Of a stretch of 9,884 nt of DNA, positions 6,089-9,884 are shown piece after piece. This stretch comes from CAVTAE01 sp051649365. GTDB lineage: Bacteria; Deinococcota; Deinococci; Deinococcales; Trueperaceae. Location: NCBI GenBank assembly GCA_051649365.1, contig JBOFGY010000089.1, forward strand, positions 1-9,884, given 5' to 3'. The notes under the pieces were generated by a model that saw only the letters and a list, made by a program, of their open reading frames with translations, ran no database searches and had not been told where the DNA came from. The position numbers and the translations under genes were made by a program. Each line of letters opens with the position of its first letter. The stretch's first letter is position 1.

Positions 6089-7180
6089 ATGAATCCCTTA
6101 AAACAACTCAATCAGTACGGTCAAAGCGTCTATATGGACGAGATTCGGCGCAGCATGTTAAGCAGTGGCCAACTCGCCAAGCTTATCGAAACCGATGGTC
6201 TACACGGTGTCACCTCGAACCCGGCCATTTTTGAAAAAGCGATTGCCCAAACCGATGACTACAAAGAGGCCATCGCCAAGTTTATTAACGGTGAAAGCGT
6301 CGAAGCAGTTTATGAAACACTTGTCGTGGACGACATCGCCGCCGCCGCCGATGCCTTTAGAAAAATGTATGACGACAGTGAAGGCAAATACGGCTATGTG
6401 AGCCTCGAGGTCTCTCCAAATCTCGCCAAAGACACGCAAGGCACGATTGCCGAGGCGCGTCATCTTTGGAAAAAACTTAACCGCCCCAATGTATTTATTA
6501 AAGTTCCTTCAACTAAAGAAGGATTGCCTGCGATTCAAACGCTTATCAGCGAAGGCATTAACGTTAACGTCACGCTGATTTTTGGGCTCGAGCGTTACCG
6601 CGAAGTCACCGCAGCTTATATTGCTGGGCTCGAGGCTCGCACCGCCAAAGGCGAAAGCATCAACCGCGTGTTTTCTGTAGCGAGTTTCTTCCTAAGCCGC
6701 ATGGACGTGCTGCTCGACCCCATGCTCGAGAAAGCAGGCGCAAAAGACCTTATGGGCAAAGCTGCCGTTGCGAATGCAAAAGTAGCCTATACCATGTACC
6801 AAGACATTTTTACCTCGAAGCGTTGGGAGGCACTCACTGCCAAAGGTGCACGTCCACAGCCGCTTCTTTGGGCTTCCACAGGTACAAAAAACCCTGCTTA
6901 CCAAGATACCATGTATGTTGAGCCTTTAATTGGCGAAAACACCATCAACACCATGCCGACTGACACCATGAACGCCTACCGCGACCACGGCAAACCTGGT
7001 GCCAACCGCATCACCGAAGGTGCAAACGACGCTAAAGCCCTTCTCGCAAAAATTGAGAGCTTGGGCATTAGTTTAGACAAAGCCACACAACAACTCGAGG
7101 ATGAAGGCGTGGACAAATTCGTTAAACCCTTTAAGAGCCTTATGGATACCTTGAAGGCTGCGGTCAAAGTTCCAGCATAA
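6089..7180 (+). CDS. tal: Transaldolase
   Basis: The 363-residue product matches the long transaldolase class (about 360-380 residues) found in actinobacteria, cyanobacteria and deinococci. It transfers a dihydroxyacetone unit between sedoheptulose 7-phosphate and glyceraldehyde 3-phosphate in the non-oxidative pentose phosphate pathway, in the cytosol. The first barrel strand motif GVTSNPAIFEKAI lies at 40-52. YVSLEVSP is at 103-110. The Schiff-base lysine is Lys138 in VFIKVPSTKEG. NVNVTLIFGLERYREV follows, then SVASFFLSRMD and the C-terminal sugar-phosphate region with WASTGTKNP. Start and Shine-Dalgarno (CGGAGG) are unambiguous. It is the gene richest in CTCGAG here (five sites, all in-frame Leu-Glu). 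No glucose-6-phosphate dehydrogenase or transketolase gene lies next to it in the window, so it appears to stand alone. A 300-bp hairpin-rich gap follows. Confidence 0.95.
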   Translation: MNPLKQLNQYGQSVYMDEIRRSMLSSGQLAKLIETDGLHGVTSNPAIFEKAIAQTDDYKEAIAKFINGESVEAVYETLVVDDIAAAADAFRKMYDDSEGKYGYVSLEVSPNLAKDTQGTIAEARHLWKKLNRPNVFIKVPSTKEGLPAIQTLISEGINVNVTLIFGLERYREVTAAYIAGLEARTAKGESINRVFSVASFFLSRMDVLLDPMLEKAGAKDLMGKAAVANAKVAYTMYQDIFTSKRWEALTAKGARPQPLLWASTGTKNPAYQDTMYVEPLIGENTINTMPTDTMNAYRDHGKPGANRITEGANDAKALLAKIESLGISLDKATQQLEDEGVDKFVKPFKSLMDTLKAAVKVPA

Positions 7181-7182
7181 AT

Positions 7183-7336
7183 AACCTGAATTCGGAGTTT
7201 TCTGTAAACAAGTCCCAACTCTAGTTTTTAGAAGCTATCAGCCCTCAGCTGCCAGTAGAAGTAAGAAGCTGAGGGCTGATAGCTAAAAGTGAAGGGCTTA
7301 GGATGGCTATGAACTCCATAACTCTGAACTTAGGTT
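7183..7336. repeat. Nested inverted repeat with a perfect 18-bp stem after tal
   Basis: The core is AGCTATCAGCCCTCAGCT (7233-7250) and its exact reverse complement (7267-7284) across a 16-nt loop. T-rich 7225-7229 and AAAA 7285-7288 can extend it past a small bulge. An outer layer is imperfect: AACCTGAATTC (7183-7193) against GAACTTAGGTT (7326-7336), 9 of 11 pairs, and GGAGTT (7194-7199) against AACTCC (7312-7317), perfect. No T-run follows on either strand, so it is not a textbook terminator. The symmetry over about 150 bp resembles a degraded miniature mobile or dispersed palindromic element. The core alone would form a very stable RNA hairpin in the tal 3' region. Confidence 0.75.
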
Positions 7337-7346
7337 GAATAACAAG

Positions 7347-7414
7347 ACATACAGACAAGGGACAATAGATTTTTCTCTAGCCTCTCGTCCCCTGTCTCTC
7401 ATCTGTCCTTATGT
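7347..7414. repeat. Inverted repeat upstream of gmk, dispersed hairpin family
   Basis: GACAAGGGAC (7354-7363) pairs with GTCCCCTGTC (7387-7396) at 9 of 10 positions, and outer ACATA (7347-7351) pairs with TATGT (7410-7414). The arm GACAAGGGACAATAGAT (7354-7370) matches 2835-2851 at 14 of 17 positions, and shares words with the hairpin at 5948-6001. TTTTT (7370-7374) lies within the loop rather than after the stem. With the preceding element it fills most of the 299-bp tal-gmk gap; I found no gene there. Confidence 0.55.
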
Positions 7415-7479
7415 GTTACATTCTCGGGAATGCTTATGACTACCCCACTATCAAGGCCCAAGGATCAAAGGACTAGCCC

Positions 7480-8094
7480 ATGAGTCGTAGAGGCATCCTG
7501 TACGTGATGACTGGGGCTTCAGGAGTTGGCAAAGACACCATTCGCCAAGCCGCGCTGCCCGATCTCGAGAACCTCTTTTTTTCTATTTCAGCTACCACTC
7601 GTGCCAAACGCCCCGGCGAAGTTCATGGTAAGCAGTATTATTTTTATGACAGGGATACTTTTGAGACCATGCTCGCGGAGGATGGTCTGTTAGAACACGC
7701 CGAGTATGTTGGGGATTATTACGGCACACCCTTAAAACCTGTGTTGGAGGCCCTAGAACGGGGTCAAGACGTGCTGCTCGAGCTAGAACTCGTGGGAGCC
7801 CGCAAAGTCAAGGAAAAACTACCCGAAGCCATCATGATTTTTATTGCTCCGCCGACGTTGCGCGAACTAGAACGCCGCTTACGTGGACGTGGCACCGATT
7901 CCGAAGAGAAAATCCAAAAGCGGCTTGCCAGAGCCCGTGAGGAAATCCGCGCGGTTAAAGAGTTCGATTATGTGATTGTGAATGACATGCTCACCAACAG
8001 TGTCCGTGACTTTAAGGGCATTATTGGGGCAGAACGCGCCAAAACTTCACATTTAACACCCCAGGACATTGCAGGATTCTTAAAAGAGTTGTAG
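7480..8094 (+). CDS. gmk: Guanylate kinase
   Basis: The 204-residue product phosphorylates GMP to GDP with ATP, an essential cytosolic step in GTP, dGTP and (p)ppGpp synthesis. The P-loop G12-A-S-G-V-G-K18-D-T20 lies at the N-terminus. The GMP-binding domain is classical: SATTRAKRPGEVHGKQYYF (37-55), then AEYVGDYYGTP. The lid/arginine region RRLRGRGTDSEEKIQKRLA and a final VIVNDM segment complete the fold. Two positions differ from the common pattern. The residue after the P-loop Lys is Asp rather than Ser or Gly, and the usual D-V-Q-G-A motif reads E-L-V-G-A. Related variants occur in Deinococcus as I recall. The Shine-Dalgarno AAAGGA (7467-7472) is 7 nt from the start. It probably forms an operon with rpoZ, 91 bp downstream. 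The promoter was not resolved. Confidence 0.95.
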   Translation: MSRRGILYVMTGASGVGKDTIRQAALPDLENLFFSISATTRAKRPGEVHGKQYYFYDRDTFETMLAEDGLLEHAEYVGDYYGTPLKPVLEALERGQDVLLELELVGARKVKEKLPEAIMIFIAPPTLRELERRLRGRGTDSEEKIQKRLARAREEIRAVKEFDYVIVNDMLTNSVRDFKGIIGAERAKTSHLTPQDIAGFLKEL

Positions 8095-8099
8095 AATTT

Positions 8100-8139
8100 G
8101 AGATTCAGGGTTTAGACGAACACCTCGCCTCTAAATCTC
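8100..8139 (+). other. RNA hairpin between gmk and rpoZ
   Basis: TTTAGA (8111-8116) pairs with TCTAAA (8130-8135), and CGA (8117-8119) with TCG (8125-8127), leaving a CC bulge and 5-nt loop. GAGA (8100-8103) can pair with TCTC (8136-8139) at the base across an internal loop. No T-run follows, so it need not terminate transcription. It could instead mark a processing or attenuation point within the two-gene unit. Confidence 0.4.
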
Positions 8140-8185
8140 GTATCCCCAAACTTACAAAGAACTGATAACTCAGTGGAGGCACGAT

Positions 8186-8521
8186 ATGGCCCAAGAAGCT
8201 TACGACAAATTGATGGAAATGACCGACTCACGCTATCGTCTTTCGATGATAGCTGCGCGCCGTGCCGCACAGCTTAAAGCTGGTGTAGCGACAACGCTGA
8301 GTCCTAGCGAACAACCTAAAACAAAAAACTCGGTCACGATTGCTTTAAAAGAACTTGCGCTCGACAAAGGCATCCAATGGGGTAATGACGACACTTTACC
8401 CACGAATGAGGAACTCAAACAAACCGTTGAACGCGAAATGCGGGCCCACCGCGAACAAAACTACACCATTACCCGCTTAGACGCTCCTGAGGAAGACGAT
8501 GATGATTTGGGTGAAGAATAA
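8186..8521 (+). CDS. rpoZ: DNA-directed RNA polymerase omega subunit
   Basis: The 111-residue product carries the conserved omega core near the N-terminus: MTDSRYRLSMIAARRAAQL, followed by KNSVTIALKEL. This core clamps the C-terminal end of beta-prime and assists RNA polymerase assembly. The protein is longer than the E. coli form. It has a helical extension (NEELKQTVEREMRAHREQ) and a very acidic end (EEDDDDLGEE). The spelling of the core closely resembles Deinococcus omega as I recall it, which is the main basis for the taxonomic inference. GGAGG (8175-8179) lies 6 nt before ATG 8186. The gmk-rpoZ pairing is common across bacteria and supports both calls. The gene ends just upstream of a strong terminator. 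Confidence 0.93.
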   Translation: MAQEAYDKLMEMTDSRYRLSMIAARRAAQLKAGVATTLSPSEQPKTKNSVTIALKELALDKGIQWGNDDTLPTNEELKQTVEREMRAHREQNYTITRLDAPEEDDDDLGEE

Positions 8522-8558
8522 AAATCATTAAAGATTGAAGGTTAAAAATCGAAGTTGT

Positions 8559-8587
8559 GGCACGATGTGAACATCGTGCCATTTTTT
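8559..8587 (+). terminator. Strong intrinsic terminator of gmk-rpoZ
   Basis: GGCACGATGT (8559-8568) and ACATCGTGCC (8571-8580) are perfect complements separated by GA; in RNA this is a 9-bp stem with a 4-nt loop. An A and six T (8582-8587) follow directly. It is the best intrinsic terminator in the window and separates rpoZ from the dehydrogenase gene. Confidence 0.92.
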
Positions 8588-8614
8588 CCTCTTTTACCTT
8601 TCCTCTGTTTTTGT

Positions 8615-8620
8615 TACGCT
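8615..8620 (+). promoter_or_regulatory. Putative leaderless -10 box (TACGCT) of the dehydrogenase gene
   Basis: TACGCT ends 6 nt before ATG 8627, with pyrimidine-rich sequence and no Shine-Dalgarno upstream. It fits the TANNNT spacing seen at the other SD-less genes and lies downstream of the rpoZ terminator, where a new promoter is needed. The box itself is degenerate. Confidence 0.4.
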
Positions 8621-8626
8621 TTACCT

Positions 8627-9502
8627 ATGAACATTTCTTTCATAGGACTTGGCACCATGGGCGCGCCCATGGCGCAGAATTTACTCAAAGCTGGTTTCAC
8701 TGTTACGGTTCATAATCGTACACGGAGCAAAGAGGAAGCCCTCGAGACTCTCGGTGCTAAACGCGCCGCCTCACCACAAGAGACCGCCAAAGATGCAGAT
8801 GTTGTCATTACCAATGTTAGTGATACACCCGATGTCGAAAATGTTATTTTGGGTGAGCACGGCGTGATTCACAGTATGAAAGCAGGCAGTGTTTTAATTG
8901 ATGTCAGCACGATTAGTCCACTCGTTACCAAAAAAATTGCGGCGAAGCTTTTAGAAAAAAATATTGAGATGCTTGACTGTCCTGTATCCGGTGGAAGTGA
9001 AGGTGCAGTCGAAGGTACGCTTTCGGTTATGGTCGGAGGTAAAAAAGAAATTTTAGAGCGCGTCATGCCTGTATTACAGGCAATGGGTAGAACCATCACG
9101 CATGTTGGCGAAATCGGTAGCGGGCAAATTACCAAAGCGATGAATCAAGTCATCATTGCAGGTGTTTATGCTGCTGTCGCTGAAGGCTTAGCGATGGGTC
9201 TCGCCGCAGGGCTCGATATTGAAGCCGCGCACAAAGCCCTTAGTGGTGGTGCCGCAGGTTCTTGGGTGCTCACGAACCGTGGGGGCAACATGATAAAAAA
9301 CGACTACCCTCTTGGGTTTAGAACACGCTTGCACCGTAAAGATTTAGGGATTGCCCTCGAGACAGCTCGAGACTTAGGCGTAGCTATGCCCGTTGCTGCC
9401 TATGTGGAACAGCTCGAGGTCAGCCTTATTAAGCGTGGCTTTGGTGACGAGGATATTTCTAATATTGCACGAATTGTACGCGAACAAGCAGGACTTTTAT
9501 AA
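8627..9502 (+). CDS. NAD(P)-dependent beta-hydroxyacid dehydrogenase (GarR/HIBADH type)
   Basis: The 291-residue product has normal family length. The dinucleotide-binding motif FIGLGTMGAPMA (5-16) opens the Rossmann domain. STISP lies at 95-99. The substrate loop DCPVSGGSEGAVEGTLSVMV (117-136) is followed by GEIGSGQITKAMNQ with catalytic Lys170 and Asn173. HRKDL (236-240) supplies the second conserved Lys. Members oxidise 3-hydroxyisobutyrate (valine breakdown), reduce tartronate semialdehyde, or act on succinic semialdehyde. These subtypes cannot be separated by eye, although GFRTRLHRKDL looks somewhat GarR-like. I chose ATG 8627 over an upstream in-frame TTG at 8555: the latter would put the rpoZ terminator stem inside the gene and add 24 residues before the beta strand. 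No valine or glycolate pathway gene is adjacent. Confidence 0.9.
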   Translation: MNISFIGLGTMGAPMAQNLLKAGFTVTVHNRTRSKEEALETLGAKRAASPQETAKDADVVITNVSDTPDVENVILGEHGVIHSMKAGSVLIDVSTISPLVTKKIAAKLLEKNIEMLDCPVSGGSEGAVEGTLSVMVGGKKEILERVMPVLQAMGRTITHVGEIGSGQITKAMNQVIIAGVYAAVAEGLAMGLAAGLDIEAAHKALSGGAAGSWVLTNRGGNMIKNDYPLGFRTRLHRKDLGIALETARDLGVAMPVAAYVEQLEVSLIKRGFGDEDISNIARIVREQAGLL

Positions 9503-9608
9503 ACAAAATAAAAATTTAATTAATTGCAGTGAATCACGGAAATTAAAGCATGCGAGGAGCATCGGTTTTTACTTCATATGTTGCTTCGCCTCACGTAGTA
9601 GCTGGATT

Positions 9609-9734
9609 TCACTTTGTAGCCATGCCAACTAAAGCGTATTTCATGTGTTGCTTAGGGGTTCGGATTATACGAATTGCTTTTGAACGAAGCGCAAGGGAGG
9701 CATCTAATACCAATTCTTTATTGAAGTGACGCAT
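9609..9734 (-). CDS. Possible small protein of 41 residues, unknown
   Basis: ATG 9734 opens 41 codons (MRHFNKELVLDASLALRS, then basic IRIIRTPKQHMKY) ending at TGA 9611-9609. It begins 3 nt after the stop of the preceding minus-strand gene, as in an operon. There is no Shine-Dalgarno; TAATCT ends 5 nt upstream. The composition looks protein-like but 41 codons is weak evidence. It could be a real small protein, a frameshifted tail of the preceding gene, or chance. The remaining DNA to the dehydrogenase stop (9503-9608) is AT-rich. It holds only a weak 4-bp hairpin with T5 near 9553-9571 and nothing else I can support. Confidence 0.25.
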   Translation of the reverse strand: MRHFNKELVLDASLALRSKAIRIIRTPKQHMKYALVGMATK

Positions 9735-9737
9735 AAG

Positions 9738-9884
9738 CTAGATTAAAGATTGAAGCCAGTCCCAAAAGCAAAGGCGTTTGATGCGCTCAGGGTCAGCCGC
9801 GAGTTTGGTCAGGAAGTCATCCACAGCGTGACGTTTAGCAAGCAGAGAAGGATAGACAATCCCTTCAATCGCACGGCGAATTTC
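9738..9884 (-). CDS. C-terminal fragment of an unrecognised protein
   Basis: Reading leftward from the window edge, 48 codons run without a stop to TAG 9740-9738: EIRRAIEGIVYPSLLAKRHA, then DDFLTKLAADPERIKR and the aromatic-rich end LCFWDWLQSLI. The sequence is helical in appearance, with regular charge spacing. I do not recognise the family. It faces the dehydrogenase gene tail to tail. The word ATTAAAGATTGAAG at 9742-9755 is within its last codons on the opposite strand and also occurs at 8527-8540 after rpoZ, so the C-terminus may have been extended by a dispersed intergenic sequence. Confidence 0.6.
   Translation of the reverse strand, partial: EIRRAIEGIVYPSLLAKRHAVDDFLTKLAADPERIKRLCFWDWLQSLI

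Larger units (their letters stand above)
237..9418. repeat. Highly iterated palindrome CTCGAG, 26 copies
   Basis: CTCGAG starts at 237, 912, 2034, 2360, 2778, 3232, 3298, 4025, 4122, 4182, 4360, 4734, 4905, 5456, 5900, 6404, 6587, 6629, 6725, 7094, 7564, 7777, 8741, 9356, 9366 and 9413 (hand count). About 2 copies would be expected in a random sequence of this length and near-even base composition. All 26 lie in genes or pseudogenes, on both gene orientations. The frame is CTC GAG (Leu-Glu) in 22, TCG AG (Ser-Ser) in 2 and CGA GA (Arg-Asp) in 2. Every intergenic gap lacks it. It resembles the HIP1 phenomenon of cyanobacteria, with a different word. Confidence 0.9.

Noticed and set aside
8555..8626. 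Upstream extension of the dehydrogenase from TTG 8555
   Set aside because: The extension translates the rpoZ terminator hairpin and adds residues before the conserved MNISFIGLGTMG start.
9393..9632. Plus-strand ORF of 79 codons overlapping the dehydrogenase 3' end
   Set aside because: It overlaps a well-supported gene in another frame and its tail is AT-rich intergenic sequence; no Shine-Dalgarno or recognisable domain.

Overview
The window looks like a chromosomal stretch of a moderate-GC bacterium, most likely a Deinococcota (Deinococcus-Thermus) relative. The omega subunit (8186-8521) and guanylate kinase (7480-8094) resemble Deinococcus versions as I recall them. Several genes also lack a Shine-Dalgarno but carry a TANNNT -10 box 5-8 nt before the start codon, the leaderless-mRNA layout described in Deinococcus. 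The phylum is an inference; no database search was possible.

Region 1 (1-1773) is a small divergent regulon in decay. The 5' end of an antibiotic-biosynthesis-monooxygenase-like (ABM) gene runs leftward out of the window. Rightward, an arsR-family repressor, a phzF-family gene and a ridA/YjgF-family gene are packed with 8-9 nt gaps. All three rightward genes are broken, each by one different small lesion (4-bp duplication, in-frame TGA, 1-nt deletion), and otherwise read cleanly. The shared intergenic region holds two ATATC-N10-GATAT sites exactly 30 bp apart, the probable operators of the lost repressor.

Region 2 (1829-3873) has an intact quinone oxidoreductase (zeta-crystallin family) facing an intact Sua5-type threonylcarbamoyl-AMP synthase, with a hairpin between them. 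Region 3 (3960-5318, minus strand) encodes two tandem paralogous exported proteins of unknown function, one with a classical signal peptide and one a lipoprotein with a Pro/Asp/Thr-rich linker. Region 4 (5373-7180) carries a MocA/MobA-like nucleotidyltransferase with a leaderless promoter, a terminator hairpin overlapping its stop codon, a perfect 23-bp tandem duplication, and transaldolase. Region 5 (7181-8587) has a hairpin-rich 300-bp gap, then gmk and rpoZ ending in a strong terminator. Region 6 (8615-9884) has a beta-hydroxyacid dehydrogenase (GarR/3-hydroxyisobutyrate dehydrogenase type), then the minus-strand 3' end of an unrecognised gene and a possible 41-codon ORF after it.

Three patterns run through the whole window. 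The palindrome CTCGAG occurs 26 times by hand count where about 2 are expected, always inside coding sequence and 22 times as an in-frame Leu-Glu pair. Most gaps hold hairpins, several built from similar words. SD-less genes repeatedly carry a TANNNT box just upstream. I see no CRISPR array, rRNA, tRNA or recognisable transposase.
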